Counted from the stretch's first letter, positions 1-8,995 are shown. The stretch: DNA of 32,819 bases from Clostridium sp. (GCF_029258205.1 NZ_JARHZJ010000069.1:1-32819); one strand, 5' to 3'. Made by a program: numbers and translations. The notes: a model not told the origin generated them from the letters alone.

Positions 1-209
1 CTAGCATCCTCAAAATCTACCAAACAACTTCTTCCTGAAAAATGTTTAGCCTCTAATCTAGGAATAAAATCTTTGTATAAATCAATTTCCTCTATTTCAA
101 ACTCTGGATTTAATTCTACAAACCTACTTATAAAAGCTCTTCCAACCGTCTTACTTGATGAAAGTTTCTCTGGCTTTGAGTTTACTGTAATGTAAAGTAA
201 CTTTTTCAT
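1..209 (-). CDS. FMN-dependent NADH-azoreductase, N-terminal part (cut by window edge)
   Basis: Reading leftwards from an ATG at 209, about 69 codons stay open to the window edge, so only the N-terminus is present. The protein begins [20 protein letters not shown], the first beta-strand and phosphate-loop region of flavodoxin-like NAD(P)H quinone reductases/azoreductases. It continues with a stretch ([14 protein letters not shown]) typical of this family, where FMN is bound and azo compounds or quinones are reduced with NADH. The start is supported by an AGGTGA ribosome site 5-10 nt upstream. It is transcribed away from the copper ATPase across a roughly 300-bp shared spacer holding a Fur-like palindrome. 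C. perfringens has a described azoreductase (AzoC) of this type; I infer this is it but only the first third is visible. Confidence 0.75.
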   Translation of the reverse strand, partial: MKKLLYITVNSKPEKLSSSKTVGRAFISRFVELNPEFEIEEIDLYKDFIPRLEAKHFSGRSCLVDFEDA

Positions 210-368
210 ATATTCACCTCATCTAAATTTTCTAAATTAACTTCTTTTTATTAGCTTGTGATTTTTTTAGTTTTTTATTAATAATTATCTAATTTTAAAT
301 AAGTTTTTATTTTTTAGCCAAAATAAGTTTATATTACTAAAAATGCTTACCATCATTCTTTAATTTAG

Positions 369-383
369 TGATAATACTTATCA
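369..383. promoter_or_regulatory. Fur/PerR-like operator (7-1-7 dyad)
   Basis: TGATAATACTTATCA matches the classical Firmicute Fur box TGATAATnATTATCA at all but one position. The wider dyad AGTGATAA-TAC-TTATCACT (367-385) is perfect. It sits between the azoreductase start (209, minus) and the copA -35 box (392, plus), so it could act on either gene. Assignment to Fur rather than PerR or Zur is not possible from the site alone. Confidence 0.45.
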
Positions 384-391
384 CTTTATTA

Positions 392-446
392 TTGACAAAA
401 AAAAATCAAAGAGTATATTTGAATTACAAACACCCCCTAGGGGAGG
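392..446 (+). promoter_or_regulatory. copA promoter with CsoR-type operator
   Basis: A near-consensus promoter has -35 TTGACA at 392-397, a 16-nt spacer and -10 TATATT at 414-419. Fourteen bases downstream lies CCCCCTAGGGGAGG (433-446), whose core CCCCTAGGGG is a perfect palindrome. In a genome this AT-rich such a G/C block is striking, and it is the form of operator bound by the copper repressor CsoR. Its position at or just after the transcription start fits repression relieved by Cu(I). No csoR gene is in the window, so the repressor would have to be encoded elsewhere. Confidence 0.65.
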
Positions 447-471
447 TTAAATTTAAAAGGAGGAAAACTGT

Positions 472-498
472 TATTCCTTTCTTTATAACAAAGGAATA
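472..498 (+). promoter_or_regulatory. copA leader hairpin downstream of a strong Shine-Dalgarno
   Basis: TATTCCTTT (472-480) pairs perfectly with AAAGGAATA (490-498) around a 9-nt loop. The strong site AAAAGGAGG (455-463) lies 52 nt before the copA ATG, upstream of this hairpin. The only closer candidate, AAAGGA at 490-495, is buried in the 3' arm and is 20 nt from the ATG. The hairpin could therefore control access to the ribosome site. Confidence 0.4.
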
Positions 499-515
499 TT
501 TCAGCTATAATTTTT

Positions 516-3167
516 ATGATAAATAAATCACTAAAAATAAAAGGTATGAGTTGTGCCTCTTGTGCCACTAGAATCGAAAAAGTTCTAGGTAAAATTAATG
601 GCATATCAAAAGCTAATGTTAATTTAGCAACTGAAAAATTAAATTTAGAGTTTGATGAAAATAAAATATCATTTAAAGAAATAGAAGAAAAAATAAATAC
701 GCTTGGTTTCTCAGTAGTTAGAAACTTAAAGAAAGAATCTTTCAAAGTTTCTGGAATGAGTTGTGCTTCCTGTGCTGCTAGAATTGAGAAGGTTTTAAAT
801 AAATTATCTGGAATATATAATGCTAATGTTAACTTTGCTAATGAAAGTCTCAAAGTTGAATATTATGAAGATGAAATTTCTTTAAAAGAAATTAAAGAAA
901 AAGTAAAGAAATTAGGCTTTGAATTAAAAGGAAATAATAAGTCAACTTCATTTAAAGTAGAAGGAATGACTTGTTCAGCATGTGCAGCAAGAATTGAAAA
1001 AGTAACAAGTAAAATGGATGGAGTTGAAAGATCTAATGTTAACTTTGCAAACTCCACTCTTAATATTTCTTTCGATAAAGATAAACTTTCTACTAATGAT
1101 ATAAAAGCAAAAGTAGAAAAATTAGGATATAAACTTTTAGATGCATCTCAAGAAGATGAACACCAAAAAGCAAAAGATACTGAAACTAAAAAAATGAAAA
1201 ATAGACTTATTGGAGCAGCAATTTTCACTATTCCATTATTTATAATATCAATGGGACATATGGTTGGCCTTCACTTACCTAATATAATAGATCCAATGAA
1301 TAATCCCTTAAACTTCGCACTTATTCAATTAGTTCTTACAACTGTGGTTATATTTATATGTAGAGATTTCTTCATACATGGTTTTAAAAACTTATTTATG
1401 AGAAGCCCTAATATGGATTCATTAATTGCTATCGGAGCTAGTGCTGCATATGTCTATGGATTATTCGCAATATACCACATTTATATAGGTGACAGTAGCT
1501 ATGCTATGCAATTATATTTTGAATCTGCTGGAACAATACTTACACTAATAAGTTTAGGAAAATACTTAGAAACTCTAACTAAGGGCAAAACTTCTGATGC
1601 AATAAAAAAACTTATGGGCTTAGCCCCTAAAACAGCTACTCTACTTATAGATGACAAAGAAAAAATTGTATCTATTGATGAAGTTCAAGTTGGTGATCTA
1701 ATACTTGTTAAGCCAGGTGAAAAACTACCTGTAGACGGTAAAATTACAGAAGGATACACATCAATTGATGAAAGTATGCTAACTGGTGAAAGTATTCCTG
1801 CTGAAAAAAAAGTAGGAGATACAGTCTTTGGAGCTAGTATAAATAAAAATGGAAGAATAATTTATAAAGCTACAAATGTTGGTAAGGATACTGTAATTTC
1901 TCAAATAGTTAAATTAGTAGAAGATGCTCAAGGTTCAAAAGCTCCAATTTCAAAATTAGCTGATACGATTTCAGGTTATTTTGTACCTGTAGTAATAACT
2001 TTAGCAGTAATTTCAAGTTTAGCTTGGTATTTCTCTGGTGAAAGCAAAACTTTTGCACTTACAATCTTTATATCTGTATTAGTAATTGCTTGTCCATGTG
2101 CTTTAGGTTTAGCTACCCCAACAGCTATTATGGTTGGTACAGGTAAAGGAGCAGAAAATGGAATACTTATAAAAAGTGGTGAAGCCTTAGAAACAACTCA
2201 AAAATTAAATACTGTTGTATTTGATAAAACTGGAACTATAACTGAAGGAAAACCTAAGGTTACAGATGTTATTTGTGAAAATATTTCAAAAGATGATTTG
2301 CTTACATTAGCTGCTTCAGCAGAGAAAGGTTCAGAACATCCTCTTGGAGAAGCTATTGTTAAAGATGCTGAAGAAAAAAATCTTACTTTAAAAACTGTTT
2401 CAAATTTTGAGGCAATACCTGGTAAGGGAATTCAATGCTCTATTGAAGATAAATCAATTTTATTAGGTAACTATAAACTTATGAAAGATAAAAATATAAA
2501 TCTTAAAAACCTATTAAAAACTTCTGAAGAATTAGCTTCAAAAGGAAAAACTCCAATGTTTATTGCTATAGATGAAAAAATAGCTGGTATAATAGCCGTT
2601 GCTGATACAGTTAAAGAAACAAGTAAAAAAGCTATAGAAACCCTACAAAAAATGGGACTTGAAGTAGTAATGTTAACAGGAGATAACTTAAAAACAGCTA
2701 AGGCTATTGCAAAAGAAGTAGGTGTAGATAGAGTTATTGCTGAGGTTCTTCCTCAAGAAAAAGCTGAAAAAATTAAAGTTCTTCAAGATGAAGACAAAAA
2801 AGTCGCTATGGTTGGTGATGGAATAAACGACGCTCCTGCTTTAGCTATTTCTGATATTGGAATGGCTATAGGTTCAGGTACTGATATAGCAATAGAATCT
2901 GCTGATATAGTTCTAATGAAAGGTGATATATTACATGTCGTTGGAGCAATTCAATTAAGCAGACAAACAATGAAAAACATAAGAGAAAATTTATTCTGGG
3001 CATTTGGATACAATACCTTAGGTATTCCAGTAGCAATGGGAGTTCTTCATATATTTGGAGGTCCATTACTTAATCCAATGATAGGTGCATTTGCTATGAG
3101 CTTTAGTTCAGTATCAGTATTATTAAATACTTTAAGACTAAAAAGATTTAAACCAAATTATAAATAA
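516..3167 (+). CDS. copA: Cu(I)-exporting P1B-type ATPase with three N-terminal metal-binding domains
   Basis: This 883-residue membrane pump exports cytosolic Cu(I) (possibly Ag(I)) at the cost of ATP. Three heavy-metal-associated domains are in tandem, each with a CxxC site: C13/C16, C83/C86 and C153/C156. Then follow the actuator loop TGES (423-426), the membrane metal site CPC (526-528), the phosphorylated aspartate D570 in DKTGT, the SEHPLG nucleotide-binding motif (His608-Pro609) and the hinge GDGINDAP from 767. Two metal-binding domains are commoner; three suggests a local duplication. The gene is monocistronic here: it has its own CsoR-type promoter and ends in a strong terminator, without copZ or csoR beside it. 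The ATG at 516 is the first in-frame ATG after a stop at 486, but no ribosome site is at normal distance, so a rarer upstream start (for example ATA 507 or ATT 510) cannot be excluded. Confidence 0.95.
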   Translation: MINKSLKIKGMSCASCATRIEKVLGKINGISKANVNLATEKLNLEFDENKISFKEIEEKINTLGFSVVRNLKKESFKVSGMSCASCAARIEKVLNKLSGIYNANVNFANESLKVEYYEDEISLKEIKEKVKKLGFELKGNNKSTSFKVEGMTCSACAARIEKVTSKMDGVERSNVNFANSTLNISFDKDKLSTNDIKAKVEKLGYKLLDASQEDEHQKAKDTETKKMKNRLIGAAIFTIPLFIISMGHMVGLHLPNIIDPMNNPLNFALIQLVLTTVVIFICRDFFIHGFKNLFMRSPNMDSLIAIGASAAYVYGLFAIYHIYIGDSSYAMQLYFESAGTILTLISLGKYLETLTKGKTSDAIKKLMGLAPKTATLLIDDKEKIVSIDEVQVGDLILVKPGEKLPVDGKITEGYTSIDESMLTGESIPAEKKVGDTVFGASINKNGRIIYKATNVGKDTVISQIVKLVEDAQGSKAPISKLADTISGYFVPVVITLAVISSLAWYFSGESKTFALTIFISVLVIACPCALGLATPTAIMVGTGKGAENGILIKSGEALETTQKLNTVVFDKTGTITEGKPKVTDVICENISKDDLLTLAASAEKGSEHPLGEAIVKDAEEKNLTLKTVSNFEAIPGKGIQCSIEDKSILLGNYKLMKDKNINLKNLLKTSEELASKGKTPMFIAIDEKIAGIIAVADTVKETSKKAIETLQKMGLEVVMLTGDNLKTAKAIAKEVGVDRVIAEVLPQEKAEKIKVLQDEDKKVAMVGDGINDAPALAISDIGMAIGSGTDIAIESADIVLMKGDILHVVGAIQLSRQTMKNIRENLFWAFGYNTLGIPVAMGVLHIFGGPLLNPMIGAFAMSFSSVSVLLNTLRLKRFKPNYK

Positions 3168-3183
3168 TAAATAACTACAAACT

Positions 3184-3231
3184 AAAAAAAGAAGAAGATT
3201 CCTATAAACAATAGGAATCTTCTTCTTTTTT
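3184..3231. terminator. Bidirectional terminator between copA and the TasA-like gene
   Basis: GAAGAAGATTCCTAT (3191-3205) pairs with ATAGGAATCTTCTTC (3211-3225), a 15-bp perfect stem with a 5-nt loop, flanked by an A-run on the left and a T-run on the right. It can stop copA transcripts and also the convergent minus-strand gene ending at 3306. Confidence 0.85.
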
Positions 3232-3305
3232 ATGTTACATATCTTTTTAAACTAATATTAAGAAACAATACAATTTATTTTAACTTGATTTTTTATTTTA
3301 ATATA

Positions 3306-3944
3306 CTACTCTTTATTAACTTGTTCTGCTTCAACAATCACTAATGGAACTGACTTATCTTTTAAGAAATCAAATACTTGAACAAATTTATTTCCTTCAT
3401 GATTAAATCTATTGTCCATAGCATCTTTATTTATTTCTAAGTTAACAGTCATATTCTTAGCACTAGTTGATGGATTAATACCTTCCTCCTCAGTATAAAC
3501 TGAATCTAACATAAATTTAACCTCTGATCCTTTTTCCTCACTTAATGGAGATGCATCTAAATCAAAAGTTAAATTAAATAATTCATTGAATTTGATTTTT
3601 TTTCCATTATATTTAGCAACTACTTTATTAGCTACCTCAGGATTTAATTTAACTGTTACATTTTGTTTTAATGTACCAGTATTACTTATATAAAAGTTTC
3701 TTTGAAAACTATCCCCTGGTCTAACATTTTTAAAATGTTTAGTTGCATCTTTATTTATTATTTCTGATGTTTTATCAACAATCTTCCATCCATCACCATC
3801 TTCTGTAACCTTAACATCTAAAGTACCCATTGTTAATTTAATGTCAGAATTAACTTCTGAATTATCTGAGAACCAAGCATATGATCCAACGGCTCCTACT
3901 ATTAATGTACTAGCTAATAACACACCTAATAATTTTTTCTTCAT
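3306..3944 (-). CDS. TasA/camelysin (CalY)-family secreted protein
   Basis: The 212-residue product starts MKKKLLGVLLASTLIVGAVG followed by SYAWFSDNSEV. This is the signal-peptide/early-mature arrangement of the SipW-dependent TasA/camelysin family, whose members form biofilm amyloid fibres or surface metalloprotease-like proteins. The mature part shows the family signatures KLTMGTLDVKV after the signal and VRPGDSFQRNFYISNTGTL near residue 95, a DUF4047/camelysin-type beta-sandwich. The start has a GGGGGAG ribosome site. No sipW-type signal peptidase or tapA-like partner is adjacent, unlike the usual operon. The function as matrix fibre is inferred from the family only; protease activity is not supported by any visible active site. 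Confidence 0.75.
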   Translation of the reverse strand: MKKKLLGVLLASTLIVGAVGSYAWFSDNSEVNSDIKLTMGTLDVKVTEDGDGWKIVDKTSEIINKDATKHFKNVRPGDSFQRNFYISNTGTLKQNVTVKLNPEVANKVVAKYNGKKIKFNELFNLTFDLDASPLSEEKGSEVKFMLDSVYTEEEGINPSTSAKNMTVNLEINKDAMDNRFNHEGNKFVQVFDFLKDKSVPLVIVEAEQVNKE

Positions 3945-4296
3945 AATTTTCTCCCCCGAATATTTGATTTCAAAATGTATAATTACTTTAACACTCTACA
4001 TAAATATTTATATTTGTTTATATTACACAATATTACCAATTTTACATTTATTTATATTTAATTTTAAATTTATTCATTATCTAGTAGTTCTAATAGTCTT
4101 ACTTTCTTTGGTTGAAAATTATCAATACATATATTTAAAAGCTTTACTATAACTAAAACTTTGTAAAATATACTTTATAATACACAAATTTTATATTTCT
4201 CTACTAATTAATAATAATTTTACATAGAAATAAGGTATAATTAATTTAAGAACCATATAATAAATACTAATGAAAAAAAATTAGGAGGTGTAATTA
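3945..4296. other. Intergenic spacer between divergent TasA-like and DUF1294 genes
   Basis: About 350 bp of AT-rich sequence carrying the promoters of the two divergent genes. I see no coding potential or clear operator; short open frames across it have no ribosome site and overlap the start of the TasA-like gene. Confidence 0.5.
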
Positions 4297-4560
4297 TTGA
4301 AAGAACTTTTTGTAGGTTATTTAGTTGTAATAAATTTAGTGGCAATAATTCTAATGTATATAGATAAACAAAAAGCTAAAAAACATCAATGGAGAATAAG
4401 TGAGGACACCTTAATAGGTGTTTCTATAATAGGAGGAGGAATTGGAGCATTATGGGGAATGCATATTTTTCGTCATAAAACAAAGCATGCAAAATTTACT
4501 ATAGGTATTCCTTTAATAATAGCAATTCAAGCACTTTTAATTCTTTACTTTATTAGATAA
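4297..4560 (+). CDS. DUF1294-family small membrane protein
   Basis: The 87-residue protein has hydrophobic segments at about 5-20, 39-55 and 68-86. Between them is the conserved polar core of DUF1294: YIDKQKAKKHQWRISEDTL (residues 22-40), then GGGIGALWGMHIFRHKTKH (47-65). The family is widespread and of unknown function. The start is TTG at 4297, chosen because AGGAGGTG ends 6 nt before it and no ATG lies in frame nearby. It is followed by an inverted repeat that may end the transcript. It looks like a single-gene unit. Confidence 0.8.
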   Translation: MKELFVGYLVVINLVAIILMYIDKQKAKKHQWRISEDTLIGVSIIGGGIGALWGMHIFRHKTKHAKFTIGIPLIIAIQALLILYFIR

Positions 4561-4571
4561 ATAAGCAAAAA

Positions 4572-4681
4572 ACTGTACCAAATTATCCTTAAATAAAACT
4601 TCCAAAACTATTTTGAAAATTGTACTAAATACTTTCTCGTACTACTTTCTGTAAGTTTTATTATTAGCTTTTGATACAGCT
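4572..4681. repeat. MITE-like inverted repeat, copy A (diverged)
   Basis: The left end reads ACTGTACCAAATT followed by TAAAACTTCC. The right end, on the other strand, reads AGCTGTATCAAAA followed by TAAAACTTAC. The arms differ by a 2-nt indel and several substitutions, so this is an imperfect inverted repeat of about 110 bp. The same end sequence occurs in the elements at 11372-11420 and 23485-23624. It separates the convergent DUF1294 gene and speB, where a terminator is expected. Confidence 0.5.
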
Positions 4682-4704
4682 CTATTCTTTATATTAAAAA
4701 TATT

Positions 4705-5562
4705 CTATTTATTATTTACTACTAATAACATCTCTCTTAAAACTTTGCAAGCGACAGCAGTTGATGCTCCTGTTTGATCATACTGTGGTGATAATTCATT
4801 AATATCAAATCCCACAATATTTAATCCTTTAAGTTTTAATATTGAATTTAAAAGTTCATTAAACTGAATTCCACCTGGCTCTGGTGTTCCTGTGCCTGGA
4901 AATACTGATGGATCTAAAACATCTAAGTCTATTGTTACATAAATAGGTTTATCTTTAACTCTTTCTAAGGCATAATCTAAAGTATCACAATTAAATTTAT
5001 TTGTATAAACGTGATCTTTTGCCCATAAAAATTCTTCTCTTTCACCAGAACGTATTCCAAATTGGAATATTTTATTATCTCCTACTAAATCCCAAATCCT
5101 ATGCATAACAGTAGCATGAGATAATTTTTGTCCTAAATAATGTTCTCTTAAATCTGCATGAGCATCAAAGTGAATTACGTGAACATCAGAATATCTTTTA
5201 AATACTCCTTTAAATGCTCCTAAAGTTACTAAATGTTCTCCACCTATCATAGCTGGTATTTTTCCATCTTCAACAACCTTAGTTGAAAACTCCTCAATTT
5301 TAGCCAATGCTCCTTCTGAATTTCCAAAAGGAAGCTCTATTTCTCCTCCATCAAAAATATTAAAATCATAAAGATCCAAATCTTGATATGGACTATAACT
5401 TTCTAATCCCCAAGACTCTCCTCTCATTACCTGACTAGCAAATCTAGTACCTGGTCTAAAAGAAGTTGTTGAATCAAAAGGAGCTCCAAATACAATTATG
5501 CTTGATTCATCATATTCAGCTTCACATCCTATAAAAGTGCTTACATTTCTATTCATCAACAT
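4705..5562 (-). CDS. speB: Agmatinase
   Basis: Hydrolyses agmatine to putrescine and urea. The 285-residue protein has all ureohydrolase metal-binding motifs: GGEH (107-110), DAHAD (133-137) and DLDVLDP (212-218), followed by PGTGTPEPGG. Length is normal for the family. It is the last gene of the speD-speA-speE-speB operon; its ATG (5562) overlaps the end of speE by 14 nt, which suggests translational coupling. AAGGAG lies 10 nt upstream of that ATG; a second in-frame ATG two codons later is possible. Because speA is in the same operon, agmatine is the likely substrate, rather than arginine or guanidinobutyrate. Confidence 0.92.
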   Translation of the reverse strand: MLMNRNVSTFIGCEAEYDESSIIVFGAPFDSTTSFRPGTRFASQVMRGESWGLESYSPYQDLDLYDFNIFDGGEIELPFGNSEGALAKIEEFSTKVVEDGKIPAMIGGEHLVTLGAFKGVFKRYSDVHVIHFDAHADLREHYLGQKLSHATVMHRIWDLVGDNKIFQFGIRSGEREEFLWAKDHVYTNKFNCDTLDYALERVKDKPIYVTIDLDVLDPSVFPGTGTPEPGGIQFNELLNSILKLKGLNIVGFDINELSPQYDQTGASTAVACKVLREMLLVVNNK

Positions 5563-6400
5563 TCTCTAACATCTCCTTAACATAATTAGGCAGTGCAAAA
5601 CATCCTTTATGCAAATCAGTGTTATAATATTTAGTTTTTAATCCCAAATCATTCCACTTTTCTATATCAACATTTAATGGATCATATTTTTTTGATGCAA
5701 AACCAAATAGCCAATGTCCTGATGGATAAGTTGGTATATGAGCTTGATAAACTCTACATACTGGGAAACACTCTTTTATTCTCTTATGAGCTCTCTTCAT
5801 TCCTCTTGCATAATCTTCATAGTATGGGCTTTCATGTTGATTTACAAGTATTCCATCTTCTTTTAATGCCTTAAAGCAATTTCCATAAAATTCTCTTGTG
5901 AATAAACCTTCTCCAGGTCCAAATGGATCTGTTGAATCAACTATTATTAAATCATATTTATTTTCAACTGAACGTACAAATTTTAATCCATCTTCAAAAA
6001 ACAAACTTACTCTAGGATCATCTAATTTATTAGCTGTTTGAGGTAAATATTCTCTACAAACATCAACAACTAACTTATCAATTTCAACCATATCTATTTT
6101 TTCTATAGTTTCATATCTTGTAAGTTCTCTTACAGTTCCACCATCTCCAGCTCCTATAACTAGTACATTTTTAATATTAGGATTTGTAGCCATTGGAACA
6201 TGAACTATCATATCATGATAAATAAATTCATCCTTTTCTGTTACCATCATAAGTCCATCTAATGTGAAGAAAGTTCCAAACTCTTGAGATTTAAAAACAT
6301 CTATTCTTTGGAAATCGCTCTTTTCGCTATAAAGTTGTTCATCTACTTTGATTGAAAAACGCACCTTGTCTGTATGCTCTTCTGTGTACCATAATTCCAT
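5549..6400 (-). CDS. speE: Spermidine synthase (putrescine aminopropyltransferase)
   Basis: Transfers the aminopropyl group of decarboxylated S-adenosylmethionine to putrescine. The 283-residue protein begins MELWYTEEHTDKVRFSI, which is typical of the family. It contains the nucleotide-binding GAGDGG (83-88), the VEID strand end (E106) and the active-site loop VDSTDPFGP near 154-162, then HESPYY. The open frame extends 7 codons further upstream, but the ATG at 6400 is preferred because AGGAGG lies at 6411-6416, inside that extension. That ribosome site overlaps the TAG stop of speA, so the two genes are closely coupled. Confidence 0.93.
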   Translation of the reverse strand: MELWYTEEHTDKVRFSIKVDEQLYSEKSDFQRIDVFKSQEFGTFFTLDGLMMVTEKDEFIYHDMIVHVPMATNPNIKNVLVIGAGDGGTVRELTRYETIEKIDMVEIDKLVVDVCREYLPQTANKLDDPRVSLFFEDGLKFVRSVENKYDLIIVDSTDPFGPGEGLFTREFYGNCFKALKEDGILVNQHESPYYEDYARGMKRAHKRIKECFPVCRVYQAHIPTYPSGHWLFGFASKKYDPLNVDIEKWNDLGLKTKYYNTDLHKGCFALPNYVKEMLENVDE

Positions 6401-6414
6401 AATTAAAATTCCTC

Positions 6415-7869
6415 CTAACAATCTAAAACATTTATATATTCAATTTCCATATCTTCAGGGCCTGTAACTAAACTTCCCTTTTTCTTAGAATACTCAATAT
6501 AATCTATAGTCTCCTTAGTTATAAGCTCTCCCGGGGCAAGTATTGGAATTCCTGGTGGATAACACATTAAAAATTCTCCAGAAATTAATCCTTCACTTTC
6601 TCTTAAAAGAACCTTCTTTTTATCAGCATAAAAAGCCTCTTTTGGATTAACTTTAACTATAGGATCTATATATTCGTGGTCAAAAATATCTTTTTTATCT
6701 TTTTTATGAATTCTCTTAATCTCACTTAAAGCTGAAACTAATCTCTCAATGTTATATCTAGTATCTCCAACTGATATTATGGCAAGAATATTAGCCACAT
6801 CTCCAAGCTCTATCTGAATTCCATAATCATCTCTTAATATGTCATAAACTTCTATTCCAGCAAGTCCAGTTTCTAAAGTATTTATTGTAAGCTTTGTTAT
6901 ATCAAAATCATAAATATCATCATAATTATTTATTTCTTTTGAGAAAGCATAATAACCGCCTATCTTATTTATTTCTTCTCTTGCATATTCAGCTATTTTA
7001 ACAACCTCTTCAAAGATTTTTTCTCCATTTAAAGCTAAATTTCTTCTAGCAATATCTAGAGAAGATAAAAGTAAATAAGAACCACTAGTTGTTTGTGTTA
7101 AGTTTATTATTGTCCTAACATAATCTGGCTTAATTCCATTACATTTCATAAGTAGCATAGAACTCTGAGTCAATGAGCCACCTGTTTTATGTATGCTAAC
7201 AGCTGCCATATCTGCCCCTGCTTCCATAGCTGATACTGGAAGTCTATTATCGAAATAAAAATGAGTTCCATGAGCTTCATCAACTAAGACATACATATTA
7301 TTTTCATGTGCTAACTTAACTATTTCTCTTAAATTAGAGCAAATTCCATAATATGTTGGGTTATTAACAAAAATAGCCTTAGCATCTGGATTTTCCTTAA
7401 TGGCTTTTTTTATATCTTCCATTGCCATTCCCAAAGAAATTCCAAGTCTACTATGAATTCCTGGATTTATATAAACTGGAGTTATCCCTGTTATTATTAA
7501 AGAATTTATGGCAGACCTATGCACATTTCTAGGCATTATAATCTTATCTCCCTCTTTGCAAACACTCATTATCATAGCTTGTACAGCTGATGTGGTTCCA
7601 TTAACCATGAAAAATGCCTTATCTGCTCCAAAAGCCTCAGCTGCTAAATCTTCTGAATCCTTTATTACTGATGTTGGATGACAAAGATTATCTAAAGGTT
7701 TCATTGAATTTACATCTACTGAAACACAATCTTCACCTAAAAATTCTCTTAATTCTGTATTTCCTCTTCCTTGTTTATGACCTGGTACATCAAAAGGAAC
7801 AATTCTTTGACTCTTGTACCATTTTAATGCTTCATAAATAGGAGCATTTTCTTGAGAAAGTCTTTTCAC
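6415..7869 (-). CDS. speA: PLP-dependent arginine decarboxylase (fold type I, Orn/Lys/Arg decarboxylase family)
   Basis: Likely converts arginine to agmatine. The 484-residue protein is of the short YaaO/SpeA type found in Bacillus and Clostridium, lacking the N-terminal wing domain of the enterobacterial inducible enzymes. Visible motifs are FDVPGHKQGRG (26-36), the cofactor-contact DEAH (197-200) and the Schiff-base lysine K228 in SIHKTGG. The start is GTG at 7869, with AGGAGGA about 5 nt before. It lies 16 nt after speD and runs into the speE ribosome site. Sequence alone does not separate arginine from lysine or ornithine as substrate; the neighbouring agmatinase makes arginine by far the best choice. 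Confidence 0.88.
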   Translation of the reverse strand: MKRLSQENAPIYEALKWYKSQRIVPFDVPGHKQGRGNTELREFLGEDCVSVDVNSMKPLDNLCHPTSVIKDSEDLAAEAFGADKAFFMVNGTTSAVQAMIMSVCKEGDKIIMPRNVHRSAINSLIITGITPVYINPGIHSRLGISLGMAMEDIKKAIKENPDAKAIFVNNPTYYGICSNLREIVKLAHENNMYVLVDEAHGTHFYFDNRLPVSAMEAGADMAAVSIHKTGGSLTQSSMLLMKCNGIKPDYVRTIINLTQTTSGSYLLLSSLDIARRNLALNGEKIFEEVVKIAEYAREEINKIGGYYAFSKEINNYDDIYDFDITKLTINTLETGLAGIEVYDILRDDYGIQIELGDVANILAIISVGDTRYNIERLVSALSEIKRIHKKDKKDIFDHEYIDPIVKVNPKEAFYADKKKVLLRESEGLISGEFLMCYPPGIPILAPGELITKETIDYIEYSKKKGSLVTGPEDMEIEYINVLDC

Positions 7870-7885
7870 CTAAATTCCTCCTTTC

Positions 7886-8701
7886 TTAATAAATATTTAC
7901 ACCACCATATATTTCAATCATTTCTTTCGATATTCTATCTCTTATTTCTCTTCTGTCATTTGGAGATAATTCATATGGATCAGAGTTAAATAAATAATTA
8001 TTTAAAACTATATCCTTAAGCATCATCTTTGTATGGAATATGTTAGATTGATAAACATTAACATCCATAGCATCATATTTTTTTAGGGTTTCTCCATCTA
8101 TATAATCTTGAATAGATTTTATATCATGGTCTATGTAGCATTTTCTTCCATCAACATCTCTGGTAAATCCTCTAACTCTGTAATCAATAGTTATTACATC
8201 AGAATCAAAACTTCCAATTAAATAATCTAGAGCATTTAATGGAGATATTTTTCCACAAGTAGATACATCTATATCCACTCTAAAAGAAATTATATCGTTA
8301 TTTGGATGAAATTCTGGATAAGTGTGAACTGTAAGATGACTTTTATCTAAATGTCCAACTACACTATCTCTAAGCTCCAAATATGAAAGTTCTCCTTTAT
8401 TACATGATGGATCAATTAGTGCTACTGGTAATGCCTCCTCTGTTATAAGAACATTTACACTAGCTCCCTGAGGTTCATAATCTTGTTTTGAAATATTTAA
8501 GACATGAGCTCCTATCATTTCTGTAACATCACAAAGAATCTTTGTAAGACGTTCAGAATTATACTGCTCGTCTATATACTTTATATAATCTTCCTTTTCT
8601 CTCTCTGTTTTAGCATAACAAATATCATAAATATTAAAACTTAATGTTTTAGTAAGATTATTAAAACCATAAAGGCATATTTTTTCTTTCAACCCTAACA
8701 T
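7886..8701 (-). CDS. speD: S-adenosylmethionine decarboxylase proenzyme (long prokaryotic class)
   Basis: Makes decarboxylated SAM, the aminopropyl donor for SpeE. The 271-residue length and the cleavage region LDKSHLTVHTYPEFHP match the E. coli-type pyruvoyl enzyme. Self-cleavage between K120 and S121 would turn S121 into the pyruvoyl group. The conserved H126 and C149 (STCGK) are present. It is the first gene of the polyamine operon. The start is uncertain: TTG at 8704 and ATG at 8701 both lie immediately after AAAGGA, closer than usual, and a TTG at 8692 would have better spacing. I chose the ATG, which matches the form of the protein I recognise. Confidence 0.92.
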   Translation of the reverse strand: MLGLKEKICLYGFNNLTKTLSFNIYDICYAKTEREKEDYIKYIDEQYNSERLTKILCDVTEMIGAHVLNISKQDYEPQGASVNVLITEEALPVALIDPSCNKGELSYLELRDSVVGHLDKSHLTVHTYPEFHPNNDIISFRVDIDVSTCGKISPLNALDYLIGSFDSDVITIDYRVRGFTRDVDGRKCYIDHDIKSIQDYIDGETLKKYDAMDVNVYQSNIFHTKMMLKDIVLNNYLFNSDPYELSPNDRREIRDRISKEMIEIYGGVNIY

Positions 8702-8954
8702 CAATCCTTTCTTTAAACAACTTATTTTACTACATAAATATAAATTTCGAATTTATTATATATCACCATTTTATTTTTTTCTATAGTAAATTGTTTATAA
8801 CCCTTATTTCAAGCTAATTACAAAGGGTATCGTTAATATTTCGGTAACAAAAACTAAATAAAATACTTAGTATTACTAAACAAAAACTTTAATAAAATGA
8901 ACTATGAAAGTATTTGAATATGCCTCTTGAAAGTAATTTTAAGTAAAAATAAAA
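8702..8954 (-). promoter_or_regulatory. Upstream region of the polyamine operon
   Basis: No gene is seen here. On the minus strand TTGTAA, an 18-nt spacer and TATAAA form a plausible promoter near 8785-8820. Around it ACCCTT and AAGGGT form an inverted repeat roughly 30 bp across. A TATAAT nearer the gene lacks a good -35. No riboswitch was recognised. Confidence 0.3.
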
Positions 8955-8995
8955 AAAATCCAAAAAAACTTAATTGTTAAGTTTTTTTGGATTTT
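8955..8995. terminator. Terminator downstream of the siroheme reductase gene
   Basis: A perfect 19-bp stem (8955-8973 with 8977-8995) around a TTG loop, with AATCC...GGATT and a 7-A/7-T block inside and A/T runs at both ends. It lies 20 bp past the stop codon at 9015 on the minus strand and would work in both directions. Confidence 0.85.

Noticed and set aside
468-488. CTG-initiated 6-residue leader peptide in the copA leader
   Set aside because: Not annotated as a gene because CTG starts are rare and the frame is too short to judge; kept only as part of the copA leader finding.
437-1057. Minus-strand open frames of 138 and 64 codons inside copA
   Set aside because: They are antisense shadows of the repeated metal-binding domains; their similarity to one another just mirrors the repeats in CopA.
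3841-4152. 103-codon open frame on the plus strand
   Set aside because: Overlaps the start of the TasA-like gene in antisense, has no ribosome site and encodes low-complexity sequence from an AT-rich spacer.
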